Below the pieces are notes generated by a model that was not told where the DNA came from, did not search any database, and was given only the letters and a program-made list of their open reading frames with translations. The translations under genes and the position numbers were made by a program. DNA of 64,000 nt from Marsupella aquatica (lineage: Eukaryota; Marchantiophyta). The DNA lies in NCBI GenBank assembly GCA_973895155.1, contig OZ316891.1:3038001-3102000 (forward strand), read 5' to 3'. Of the stretch, positions 1 through 10,905 are shown piece after piece (position 1 is the stretch's first letter; each line of letters starts with the position of its first letter).

Positions 1-1000
1 TCAAAACATAAATCCAAAATGTCTTAATATCTATGATAATAATCAAGGATCAAAATGAGATTGACCCACTATATGGATAATATTATCAAGTACAGTCAGT
101 CCAGTGAGAAAGCCTTAAACTAAACATAATTATCCTAATTAAGTGTGTAATATATATCCTACATGTTCAAGAAATTTCTTTCTACAATTAGATACGTACA
201 TTTCAAGGTAGAAACTAGAGTGACCCTAATCTCCTAATGATCAAGACAAAATTTCTTCTGTCAATGGAAGCTTCAAAGAAGAACTTCATTGGATTCGCGT
301 AAGGGAATACACAGAGTGAGACTTTGCTGCTAACTAGCGAAAACAAGGTAAGGTCATGGACTGCGGACGATCTTGGCAAGTACCTCAAATTTTGTGTCAA
401 TGCTGAGCCTCCGCTAACCTCACAAACCTCCATACAAGAATGCATGAGTACTGCCACTATATCTTCTCAGATCAGATGGGAGGTTATCCCTTCCCTTGGG
501 AGCTTGACAAACTTTACGAGAACTCCACTAACTTCTTCATAACAACATATAGTGACATCAATTACTACCTAGATCTCAAATGCCTTTCGACCTTCCCACG
601 CAGGTTGGAGCAATAACTGTGCTTGTTGTTATCAAGGCAGGCATGTTGTTTAGATATCTACTCATCTTGTTTACATATCATCATATTTAGTGTCTTCCTA
701 TAAAACTGCAACCAGGACACCCAGTTTGGTACATGTAACACTGCTATCCAATTCCAGACATTGTGCCATGCATAAAATACATGAGCCCTGACTATCATAT
801 GTGACATACACGAATATCCAATAACTAAGTCAAGGCCAAGTGGTATTCTTTGTTCCTACAGAATAAAGCTATTTCAGTTGTCTTTCTTCATTATCTATTA
901 TGTTGTTTCATTTTGTTTCTTTATGTGTGTCTTTTTTTGTTCTAAAATTTGTTTCCTCATTCACATGTTTCTTTTCTTTCATGCATTATGCAGGTCTTTT
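1..1000. other. Unassigned AT-rich flank
   Basis: Low-GC sequence with no long open frame, RNA gene or recognisable repeat. The short open frames on both strands lack family motifs. It may include the 5' flank or terminal region of the PIF/Harbinger element that follows, but I could not identify a terminal inverted repeat. Confidence 0.4.
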
Positions 1001-1020
1001 CACTTGCAACACCTTGAAAA

Positions 1021-2349
1021 ATGCTTCTCTCCAATGAGAAATGGCAAATCATTTGTTCAACAATTCTCATGTTCCAGCAAGTGGTCTTGGAGCAGATGCA
1101 CTTGTTAGGTCTTGTTGCTAAGTATTTTCTGGAACACAGGCGGATGTCACGCGGTACACTCTTTCCAAAGTTGTTTCTACTATGTCAAGCTATTCAACTT
1201 GCAGTTTCCAGAGATCATCGCCTTTTGTCTCAAAATTATATTGAGCCCTTATCAAGAGAATGGAGTGGGTGGTACCTTATGCACATCATTGAAGACAATC
1301 TAGTTTGCTTCAAAAATTTGTTTTGCGTGTCACCTGCAACATTTGTGTACATTTGTGACCTGGTTCGAGTACATCTGACTACACAACCCCCACCTGGCCT
1401 ACTCAATTTGACCAACACGACCTTGTGGGTTGAGCAACAAGTTGCCATAGCTCTGCATAGATTTGCCAGCAGGTGCCTGCCATTGACGCTTTCTGAGATG
1501 TTTGGGGTTTCAGTCCCATATGTTTTTGATGTGATTTGGCAATTTGTGAAGGCATTAATTGTGAGCGCAAGAGCGACACATTTGAGTTTTCCAAAAGGAG
1601 AGGCCATGGCACAGGTTAAAGAAGATTTTTGCCAATTGCAAGGATTTCCAAATTGTTGTGGTGCAATTAACGCCACTCATTTTCAAGTGGAGTTACCTCT
1701 TGGGATGAATTGTATTGATTATCGTGAGTATAGGCATGGTCAGAGCATTTAGATGCAAGCTATTTGTGATAGCCGACTTTGATTTTGAGATGTATTTGCA
1801 GGATGGCCTGGCAACATTCAAGACTCTCGGGTTTTTATAATGATGTTGTGCGGTACCACACAAAACTCTTGGGCCCGGCATTTGCGGCTCCAACTAGATT
1901 CACTAAAGGGGAATACATTATTCGTGATGTTGGTTACCCTGTTTATCCTTGGTTGCTAAACCCTTTTCCTGGGCTGAGAGCATACCCAAAAGAGAAAATT
2001 CAACTACAAGCTTAGCTCAACCAGGATGTGTGTGGAGCGTGCTTTTGGTCAATTGAAGAATAGTTGGAGATTTGTTTCTTGCAAAATGTTTCAACCTTAT
2101 CCTTATCAACTAGCGCACTATGTTACTAGTGTATATATTCTTCATAACATTTGTATTGACCATGGAGATGTATATGACCCTCCATGGGGTTTAGATCTAG
2201 ACCCACCCTATGAACCTGGGTGTCCTTCAGTTGCACATCAAAATTTTACTAATGGCCGTAGTGATTGTATTGCAATGATGGACCATTTGTTGCCTGAGGG
2301 AGAGTGGGAGCAGGAACGTCATGCTGCTCACAGACATAACACACCGTGA
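1021..2349 (+). pseudogene. PIF/Harbinger-type transposase (DDE_Tnp_4), decayed
   Basis: The reading frame covers most of a plant PIF/Harbinger DDE transposase (HARBI1-like nuclease superfamily). The N-terminal part (1021-1752) has the helix-turn-helix-like region and the segment around the first catalytic residue, which reads GAINATHF where the family has GAIDxTH, so the first catalytic Asp is Asn. After a stop the frame resumes with MQAICDSRL, a segment ending in IQDSRVF, then IIRDVGYP (second Asp present) and CVERAFGQLKNSWR (catalytic Glu present). Several in-frame TAG/TGA codons and frame changes lie between 1750 and 2020. Two of the TGA codons fit C-to-T change of CGA Arg codons. An active enzyme would need an intact D-D-E triad and frame, so this copy is dead. 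Confidence 0.85.
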
Positions 2350-3110
2350 TCATAACACACCGTGATCTACAGTTGTATTTGACATTATACAAATAAAGTC
2401 GGGAATAAAGATCAACTTTGAAATGTGTTTCAAAGTGTTGGTATGGTTTGCTTGTACTTTCATGTAATTGTGCATTAAATGCACTTCATATCATAGAGTA
2501 ATTGCTTCTATATACACAAACTAAGTAGGTGATGCTCTAATCCAAAGGCCGTGAAAAACTTGCAACCTTCTCCATAAAACATCAGTCCAACGTACCATCT
2601 GCTCGGTTGTCGTGCTTGCAGCATTGTTCATTGTTGTGGCCAAAACAATTGCTTCATGCTCTCGGTTTTACACTCAAGCTCTCGGATCTCAAAATCATGC
2701 CTGGCCATCTCAGCACAAGTGTTGGCCATGCTTTTCAAATGTGCACGTTTCTTGCTCCCTAACTTGGCTGCCTTGCGCTTCACACCTCGATTGAGTGGCC
2801 CAGAGAACTCTTGAGGGGATGAAGGTCTTCACATACCATTGGTAGTCTCCGTGTTGTGTTGCACACTCACTTTTGTTGCCCTTGAGAAGTGTGTTTGGCT
2901 CGATGGTGCAGACCTGTCTTTGTCAATGTCAACATAGTCATTATTTTTAAAATACATTGGTGTTTGCATAAATTAGTATACCAAAGAGGAAAACAATGTG
3001 AACAAAAAAAAGTAGGCAATCCATCATAGTGACAAAAACTACTTGCATAATGCAAATGAAACAAATAAATTAATCATAAATGGAAAAGATTTCTCACTTG
3101 CAGATGACAA
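2350..3110. other. Interior of PIF/Harbinger element, no gene seen
   Basis: Lies between the plus-strand transposase and the minus-strand Myb-like ORF. It presumably holds the convergent 3' ends of the two transposon genes. No motif or repeat was recognised. Confidence 0.35.
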
Positions 3111-3129
3111 GTTAAGTGGATCTTGGTCA

Positions 3130-3672
3130 GGGTTTTGGTTCATCTTGGAGGTACATCACACAAAAACTTGTTTGGTGGCGTGATGCGTGGAATATCTGCA
3201 AACCAAGCCAAGAGTTTTGCATACAGGTCAATACAAATATTAGTGGGCAGTCGCTTCTGGCGACGCTCCTTGTCGCCCATGCATGTCAAAGTAAGAAATC
3301 TCTCTTGTCTTCTGCAATTTTTCATAATTGTGAATATTTTTGAATTTGTCCTCGATGATCTGCCATTTTTCCTTGCAAGAGGATGCATCTCAAAAAGGTT
3401 GAGTGAATTGTCACTGCCTTCCATTTCAACTTGTTGTTGCTCATCTTCTATTGTGTAGAGCCACCCATGACAATATCAAAGTGTGCATTCCGGTTGGCAA
3501 CAATCAAACCTTTCATCTCCTCGTCTGTCCAATCCGGCAGGTTGCTCTTCCCTTTAGGTTGTGGTGCAAGAGTGGTACTAGGGCCAATGTTAAGATCCAA
3601 GTCAATGACTAGTACACCTTCTTGTGTAGGTGGACTTGGGCCTGAAATGTAACTCACATTATGGCTGGCCAT
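3130..3672 (-). pseudogene. Myb/SANT-like partner ORF of PIF/Harbinger element (fragment)
   Basis: On the minus strand an ATG at 3672 opens a 74-residue frame containing LPDWTDEEMKGLIVANRN, the start of a Myb/SANT-like DNA-binding domain with its first Trp. Homologous-looking text continues after a stop, in shifted frames, down to about 3130. PIF/Harbinger elements usually encode such a Myb-like protein besides the transposase. The transposase lies about 0.8 kb away on the opposite strand, so the pair is consistent with one element. The 5' side is cut by a Copia LTR whose inner end lies at 3736. Assignment rests on one short motif plus context. Confidence 0.5.
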
Positions 3673-3735
3673 CTGAAGGCTTACTGTAGTATGCAATTCA
3701 AGGAAGAGTGTAATCAATTTCACAATGGCTAATGC

Positions 3736-4075
3736 TGTTAAGCATAGACGATAATGGCAACGGTAAGCACATGACACATCCGCGCAAGTAGTCGACACAA
3801 GAGATACGTGGTTCACCTCCTCAAGGCTACGTCCACGGGAACACACAAGAGAGCTTTACTGAACTCTAAGCCCGTCGGCCATACCAAGTCTCCATAGTGT
3901 AAGTTCTCCTCATCTCTCAAGTGGCTCCATAACAATGAGCCTAAGTTGCACTTATCCAAGCAAACACCGCTTGGCATATAGTGTGCATCCTAGTTAACCT
4001 AACCACGTCTCCGACTATGGTTAGTCTAACTACAATTACATGTCGTAACCCTAGACCTTGAGTAAATACCTAACA
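3736..4075 (-). repeat. Copia 3' LTR
   Basis: Minus-strand LTR of 340 bp, starting TGTTAGGTATT (at 4075) and ending TTAACA (at 3736), so the ends are TGTTA...TAACA. A purine tract (ACGAGGGAGA) sits immediately upstream of the LTR start, as expected for a polypurine tract. The LTR interior contains the TTGTGTGTTCCCGTGG and GTGAACCACGTATCTCTTGT segments typical of plant Copia R/U5 regions. It lies downstream of the minus-strand Copia pol and cuts the PIF Myb-like ORF. The matching 5' LTR was not found. Confidence 0.75.
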
Positions 4076-4267
4076 ATCTCCCTCGTGACTCTGGTCTAGG
4101 GGAGGGTAATACTGCTAACCTATATGATTCCTCAACGGGAAGTTCCGGACAAAAACCAACATGGTTTCCCCTCTCTAACTATAGCAAACTAAAACTGAAC
4201 CGTAGCCTATTACTAGGAGTGAAGAAGAACATATATCAGTAATTATAGCGAATATTAAGAAAACTCC

Positions 4268-5979
4268 TTACTTGTGATGCAATTGCAAAACCTGCAGCAT
4301 GTCACAATGTCTAGAGAAACTTTCCAAAGGAATCCCTTTGGTAAATGCGTCAGCTAGGTTGAGTTTACCGTCTATCTTGACTAGCTCAAACAAATTATTA
4401 GACATAGCTTGCTTGATAAAATGGTACCTGACGTCTATGTGCTTCACTCTACTGTCCATCACCAGGTTCACAGCAAGGTGGAGCGCACTTTGACTATCAC
4501 AATGGAGCTTCACAATCCCCTATGGCAATCCAATTTCAGTGATAAGTCTATCCAACCAAATTGCTTCCTTTGCTGCTTCCGTTGCTGCAACATACTCCGC
4601 TTCTGTAGTAGACTGAGCAATACACTTCTGCAAAGTAGACCTCCAACTTATGCATCCATTGCCAAGTGTGACCACGTACCCTGTTGTTGATCTCATTTGG
4701 TCCAAATCTTGTCCATAGTTAGAATCTACATAGTCAATCAATGATCTCGTATTCTTTGCATTTGCATCAAATAAAAGACCGTGATCCACGTTACCCTTCA
4801 AGTACCTGATAATCCACTTCATTGCTTTCTAGTGTACCTTCCCTAGATTCAACATATACCTGCTCACCTTGCCCATAGCCATGGCAAGATCAGGTCTAGT
4901 GCAAGTCATCAAATACATGAGACTTCCCACTGCCTTATCATAAGGAACCTTTGACATCAGCCCCTTTGCTGTCGCATCTGTGGGACAAAAAGCTAATGAC
5001 AATTTGAAGTGTGCAGCCAAAGGGGTACTTACTAGCTTACTATCCCCCATGTTGAACCTAGCAATTATTTTCCTCGCATAATTGCTCTATGTCAACCATA
5101 GCTTACCAGCCTCGAAGTCCCTAGTGATCTGCATACCCAAAGTCCTCTTAGTTGCCCCTAGGTCCTTCATCTTAAACTCTGCACTGAGCAGTGCCTTAAG
5201 CTTAACAATCTCAAACCTATTCTTGGCCGCAATAAGCATGTCATCCACATTAAGTACTAAAACAATGAATCCAAAGACATCATTCATCATCGGTTTCAAA
5301 TATACACAAGGGTCAAACACACTCCTGTGAAAACCTTGTGACTGGATCCAATTGTCAAACCGCTCGTTCCATTGTCTTTGTGACTGCTTCAACCCATACA
5401 AGGATTTTAACAATCTGCAAACCGGTTCCTCTTGTCCTCTCTTCACAAAACCTAGTGGTTGTCTCATAAAGATCACCTCTTCCAAGGTGCCATAGAAGAA
5501 AGCTGTGACAATATCCATCTGATCTAGTAGCAAACCAAACATTACAACAAGCACACACAATAGCCGTATTGTTGAGTACTTAGCAACTCGTGTGAAGACC
5601 TCATTATAATCCACATATTTTTCCTGTGTGAATCCCTTGGCTACAAACCTAGCCTTGTAGACCTTTGATCCACCTCCCATAGACTGATCCTTCAGCTTGT
5701 ATATCCACTTATTGTCCACCACTTGCTGACCCTTAGGTAGCTTAACAAGCTCCCAAGTTTTGTTGTCATTCAGTGAGTGCATCTCCATTTGCATTGCTGC
5801 AGTCCACTTTTGCTTCTCCTTTGAAGCACTTGCCTCATGAAATGAAGAAGGTTCCCCTTCTTCCAAAATTAATGCATCACCCTCATCATCAGCTGAAAAA
5901 TTGTCCTCTTGCAGTTGAGATGAATCAACCCACTGTCCATACTGTGACGCCAATGACATGGTCCTTATTTTGTAATCTG
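4268..5979 (-). pseudogene. Copia reverse transcriptase and RNase H (pol C-terminal half)
   Basis: Minus-strand Ty1/Copia pol. The reverse transcriptase begins near 5800 with KWTAAMQMEMHSLNDNKTWEL, continues through the LDQMDIVTAFFYGTLEE motif, and has LNVDDMLIAAKN at the catalytic site (family YVDDMLIA; the two Asp are kept, Tyr is Asn). RNase H follows in broken frames: the TRPDLAMAMGKVSRYM segment, SIDYVDSNY in place of YSDADY, TEAEYVAATEAAKEAIWLDRL, and the C-terminal CDSQSALHLA...KHIDVRYHFI. At least three stops separate the frames at 5087, 4829 and 4520. It is separated from the integrase half by an insertion at about 5991-8377. Confidence 0.9.
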
Positions 5980-5990
5980 ATTAAGTAGGT

Positions 5991-8377
5991 TGCTGTATGC
6001 AAGGAGTAGCTATCGATATTACATAACAATTAGCAAGATGGCAAGAATAAGGGCAATCATGGCGTTAAGAGTAGGGAAATAAAAACTATGTCGCGGGTGG
6101 TCGACGACCATATCTCTTTCAATATGTCACCAAATCCGGATCTGTAAACAGCATTGGAAAGATCTGGTCAAGGCGAGTAAAATCGATATAAAATACTTGG
6201 GAAACGGAGGTGTATTAAGAGAGATACGGCCTGATTAGTGTGACGGGTTAACTTATGGCCGGAATTAGCGGATTCGGCTTCAGTTTCGGGTTAACCCAAG
6301 CTCGACCACGGCTTAGCTTATGTGAGCACGGCTTCAGCTTAGCTCAGGTAAGCACGGCTTCAGCTTAGCTCAGGTGAGCACGGCTTCAGCTTAGCTTAGG
6401 TCAGCACAGCTTCAGCTTAGGCTTAACCTAGGTTCGGATTAGATTGAACTCGGGTTAGCCTAAACTCGGGCTCAGGTTAGCATAGGTAAGCTCGGGTTCG
6501 GGCTCAGCTTAGGCTAGGTTAGCGGATAGCGGGTAGCGGCCTAACCCGAGACCACGGGTTAGCTCTACTCGGGTTAGATAGGATAGCTAGGTTAGCCGAA
6601 CTCGGGTTAGCTATGTAACTCGGGTTAGCGCAGCAGTGAGTACCCCCTCTCGGTTGCGGGGGCATAACTCTCTGTGTATTTGACCAAATTGGCTATAATT
6701 GACCTCGTTGGAAAGAGGAGCTCAAGCCGCTTCCAACGCTGCTATCCACGCAGCAAATGGTTGAATACAGAAATCGGGAGAGGAGGCGTAAGCTCGCAAA
6801 AACCATGGAGGAGGGCCAAATCCGAAGTACATAGCCAATTCGAGATAGAAATAAAGCTGCGAGTTAGGGTTCAGTAGTTAGAGATAGTGGCGGCTCTGTT
6901 AGGGCTGGGATGGGGCTCCAGCAGCGTAGTACCCAGCCATTTGGGCTCAGTATGAGAGTATATAGAGTAGCCCCCCGGTAGAGAAGGGGGGGGACTTCAG
7001 TTGTGTGATCTCACTTAGACTGAGCAACAGGGAGGAGCTCTGTGCAAGCAAGGCTGGACTTGGACGCTGCGTGTTGGGGAGAGCTTGGTTGTGCTATTAC
7101 TCAGGGAGTAATCAGCCAAGCTTCACAGCAACGGGTTGCTAGGTTTGCGAGCTGGATTGTGGCTCTTTCTAGTGAGTAGCACAACTGGGTTCTTTTCCCC
7201 CGATACAGAGCCTTGGTGATAGGTGATGTATTGGTGATTGTAAACTGTGGGGAGGATGTCAATTTGATTTGTGGTGAGCACATTAGGGAGGCTGAGACAC
7301 TGATTGAGGGGCAGTAGGAGGAGCATTTACAGTTCAGTCTGGCAAGGCTACGTGATCCATGGGGAGTCCCGGCCTTAGTCTGGTGGGGAGCACTAAGGGA
7401 TCTATGGCCAGAGCGGAGCTTGCAGGGCAAGCGTGAGGCCGGGCCTCATTGCAGTCTGGGGTAGATCGCCATTAGGCCTGGTACCAGCTTTGAAGTCGAG
7501 TCAACTATGTATGCGTAACTTGACGTTCTGAATTGGAGGTGTGAGATCTGTATGTGCCCCCAAGAATGAAGTGCAGTGAAGGAGGTTGAGTTCAGGATTG
7601 AGTTTGCAAGGCAAGTACGGGATTGGTTTGAGTCCAATATGCCGTCGCAATCTGGAGTGAGCCGGGCCGGCTCAGGTTCAGGATTGAGCTTGCATGGCAA
7701 GCATGGGGCTTGCGGGGCAAGCACGCTGCAATCTGGAGTAGACAGCCTTCGGGCCTATTGTTCGGATCAAGTGTTCTTAGTGAACTATTGTGCACATCGT
7801 TGAATCTAATTGAGTTTTCCTCTCAGGCCTCATTTCTCTCATGGATGTGTGTGTGGGTGAGGCAATCTAAGTGTATGATGGGACTAGCAGCGCCACTGAG
7901 AGGTGTACAGGGTGCATTGAAGCGGGCTGGGTGAGGACTGTCATAGCTCTGATTGCTGAGAGTGGAATGGCAGAGTGGTGGGGCAATGGCTTAGAAGTCC
8001 CTAAGCCGGGAATCAGTCAAGAGTCACTGGTTTATGGGTACATTCCGGCGGCGGAATAGAAACATACCTATGACAGTAAGCATACGTATAGACCTATGCG
8101 CACCATAGCGCTAGGCCCTGTGTGTACGGGCCCGATATGAAGACTCCTTCTCACCAGAACTATCATGAGCGCGGATCTGATTCCCAACCTTGGTTCTTAG
8201 GGATTGAGCTTGGGTGATGTGTGACGGAGTCTTGTTATGATAGTCTGGTGTTAAGGGCATAAATTGGTGTTTACCGGCCTTCACAGCATCCCTTCGTGAT
8301 CCTCAGGTATAAGGAGATGGTTTTGGCACCCATAGTGACGTCTTTGGTGTTAAGACCCATGTCAATCGCGTGACACA
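5991..8377 (-). mobile_element. Probable solo LTR inserted in Copia pol
   Basis: A 2.39-kb non-coding block interrupts the Copia polyprotein between its integrase C-terminus (APPRYVSRD) and the start of its RT region (SDYKIRTMSLASQYGQW). Read on the minus strand, the block starts TGTGTCACGCG and ends CATACAGCA, i.e. TG...CA. The flanking pentamers (taggt on the left, tacct on the right) match at three of five positions, so the target duplication is weak. The interior has simple tandem sequence at 6296-6640 and no convincing ORF. Another insertion type is possible. Confidence 0.45.
6296..6640. repeat. Degenerate tandem repeats in the solo LTR
   Basis: Two related repeat types lie side by side: four degenerate copies of about 25 bp around cacggcttcagcttagct (6309-6420), then a run of CTCGGGTTAG variants (6430-6640). 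The motif is GC-rich compared with the flanks. No telomeric or CRISPR character. Confidence 0.7.
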
Positions 8378-9507
8378 TACCTAGGAGGAGCACGTATAGT
8401 GCAACCAGATGTTCTTCTAGCCGATGACTCCAGTTGAATTGCGTCTACTGGTACAATTTGAAGCTCAGCAGCATCCACTTGCTGCTCACCAGCATCACCA
8501 AACTCCTCTTGTTCCTTTGGCATAGGAACCAGCTCCATGCTTGGAGCGCCTCCTTCTCTTTGATCATGCACTTCATGATCAATCTCCCCCTCAATGAGAT
8601 CCGGGATAGGAGATTTCCCTTTGTCAGTACGGAAGACCTCAATATTCTCCTCCTCCTTCAATAATCTGGATTCATTGAAAGAAATATCCCTACTGACAAC
8701 AAGCTTACAGGCAATAGGATCCCATAGCCTGTAGGCCTTCACACCACTCTGATACCTAAGAAAAATATATTTCTTGCGTGTCCTATTTGGTCCTATTTTG
8801 CTTTGGTGTGAGAGCATATGCATAACTTCCAAAAACTACCAAGCCATGATAGTCAACTTGCCGCTTATAACATATTTTCAATGGCGTTTTGAAATTGATT
8901 GCACTAGAAGGAGAAAGATTTACCAAATAAGCTGCAGTATTGACAATTTCTACCCAAAATTCTTGTGGTAAACCTGATTGGCTCAGCATACTCGGTGACC
9001 GCTCCAATCGTGTTTGATTGAGCCTCTCAGCAACACCATTCTACTGTGGAGTATAAACTGTGGTGAGATGGCGAGTTATCCCCTGTTTTGCACAATACTC
9101 TTTAAATTCTATTGAAGTGTACTCCTCGCCGTTGTCTGACCGTAGAATCTTCACCCTAGTATCCAAACACTTAACCGTGTTTCTCGTCTGATTCTTCACT
9201 TGGGCCTTTCACTTTGTAAAAATGGATAAGACATCAGACTTATGCGTCATGAAATAAATCCATACAAATCTTGAGTAATCGTCAATAAAGGATACATAGT
9301 ACAATTTTCCAAAATATGAGGGAGTCAGGGATGGTCCCCACACGTCACTATGTCTGTACTCAAGAACCGCTTTGGAACGATGAGTTCCAACACCGAAAGC
9401 ACGACGATGCTGCTTTCCAAAAATGCAATGCTCACAAAAATCCAATTTACAAGACTGCAAATAATAAATGAGTCAATTCTTCCGCAAGATAGCCAAACCC
9501 TTCTCAC
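8362..9507 (-). pseudogene. Copia integrase (fragmented)
   Basis: Minus-strand Copia integrase. The zinc-binding GAG_pre-integrase part contains KLDFCEHCIFGKQHR. The catalytic core is recognisable from YRHSDVWGPS (first Asp) and YYVSFIDDYSRFVWIYFM (second Asp). The later core segment (MLSQSGLPQEFWVEIVNTAAYLVNLSPS) and the C-terminal part with KYIFLRYQSGVKAYRLWDP and RDISFNES follow in separate frames. The domain order gag, protease, integrase, RT is the Copia order and links this block to the RT half beyond the solo LTR. Stops and frame changes make it a pseudogene. Confidence 0.88.
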
Positions 9508-9603
9508 TCATGTGGCCTAGCCGTGAATGCCATAGTTGAGTCATTTCCTCGTGAGACTTGGTTACATTGGCCTCTCCACATAAAAATTCTTTTGTCTGCT
9601 CCC

Positions 9604-10190
9604 CTACAAAATCACTGTCTCTCCCGACATGACTTGAATTTCACCATCAATTACTCGCCATTGATGACCATTTGTATTCAACACACCGAGTGAAATCAAA
9701 TTCTTACGCATGCCAGGTACAAACCTGACTTTGGACATTGTGCGCACAATGTCATCAAACATTGGAATCTTTACAAACGCAATACCCTCAACTTGATTGG
9801 AGTGATCATTTTCCATCAAAACTGAACCATTTGACACAAAATAAGAATGAAATCCTTGCGAATGTAACAAATGCAAAAGGAGCAAGCACAATCAAGAATC
9901 CACACATCATTTGCTCTCCTAGATGATGTGCACATGGCATACTCCTGACTTCATAAAACATACTCATCATTGAGTAAATCAACTTCTCCATCAGCACTAG
10001 CCACATTGGTCGATGAAGATTTAGTTGCCTTACCCTTAAAATCCCTCTTAATGTGACAAACCTTGTGACACTTCCAGCATACTACTGGCTTTCTCTCCTG
10101 GGACTTCCCCCTTGAAGCAAATCTTGTCCTAGATTAATTTTGTCCCTTGCCATTCGTGCGCTGCTCAGGATGAAGTTGTGATCTTCCAGA
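9604..10190 (-). pseudogene. Copia gag zinc knuckle and protease (fragment)
   Basis: A minus-strand frame shows CWKCHKVCHIKRDF near 10,060, a degenerate CX2CX4HX4C gag knuckle whose final Cys is Phe. Next is the retropepsin start WILDCACSF (family WxLDSGCS; the Asp is kept), then VRFVPGMRKNLISLGVLNTNGHQW, a conserved Copia protease/pre-integrase stretch. An in-frame stop lies between knuckle and protease. The upstream gag continues to about 10,195, where it meets the LTR element of the next region. Confidence 0.75.
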
Positions 10191-10447
10191 TCTAGGCCTT
10201 CTCTTGTCTTTCCCTCCTGTTGGTTAGATATATTTGGATTCCGTCGTCGGAATGATCCCCAATTGGCTTGGTTAAGCCGCTAAGACTTCTCTCAGCTCGA
10301 CACATCCAACTCTCACTCCCTTGCTTACTTCCCTTCTACTTGTTGATGTGGGCACTCTTCACACAAGTTAATGCGACACATAAATAGCAAAATGACTCCT
10401 TCTGACTGAGTTATACCATGCACTTGTAATACAAACAGTACATCTCA
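10191..10447 (-). repeat. LTR tail and Copia junction, repeated at 19,920-20,185
   Basis: About 257 bp are repeated in direct orientation at 19,920-20,185, including TTTGGATTC, GGCTTGGTTAAGCCGCTAAGAC and the GTTAATGCGACACA stretch. On the minus strand it looks like the 3' tail of the ORF-carrying LTR, ending near 10,218 (...TAACCAACA). About 25 bp of Copia gag-like sequence next to the tail is also shared by the second copy. That suggests duplication of an already nested arrangement rather than two independent insertions. Confidence 0.6.
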
Positions 10448-10905
10448 TACACAAGCTCTGTGAACTAAGCCGTGAGGCCAACTCTATTCAGCTCTTAGAC
10501 ATGAGGAAACATGAATATACACAAGGGTCACTGTATAACTAACCGAGAGCTTCTCTTACTACTTGATCCCAACCCTACTGGTGCAACTAAAAACTTGCTA
10601 AAGAAGAGGCCATGAACTCCTCGCAGCCCAGGTACTTATCCTGGTTGTGGATCCGCCTGATTCCTTGCAGCGTAAGCCTAATCTACCTACTGTAATCTAC
10701 CTAACTGTAATCTACCTATGTACAACGAGGTAGGGGCACAAGTGTCGTCCTCACCCGTGGATCCAAAATCCCACTAATCTAAGTGTCAGGGCCATCTCCT
10801 GGTCCTGATCCTAAGTCTAAACTTGGAGATCAGCGCCCGCCCTGCCCACTCACGCCTCCTACCTCCACGTCCGCCGTCCCTAAAAGGGACGGCGCTCTTA
10901 CACCA

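Noticed and set aside
6296-6640. Telomere-like or CRISPR-like array
   Set aside because: Units are degenerate and adjacent without unique spacers, and do not match plant telomere repeats.
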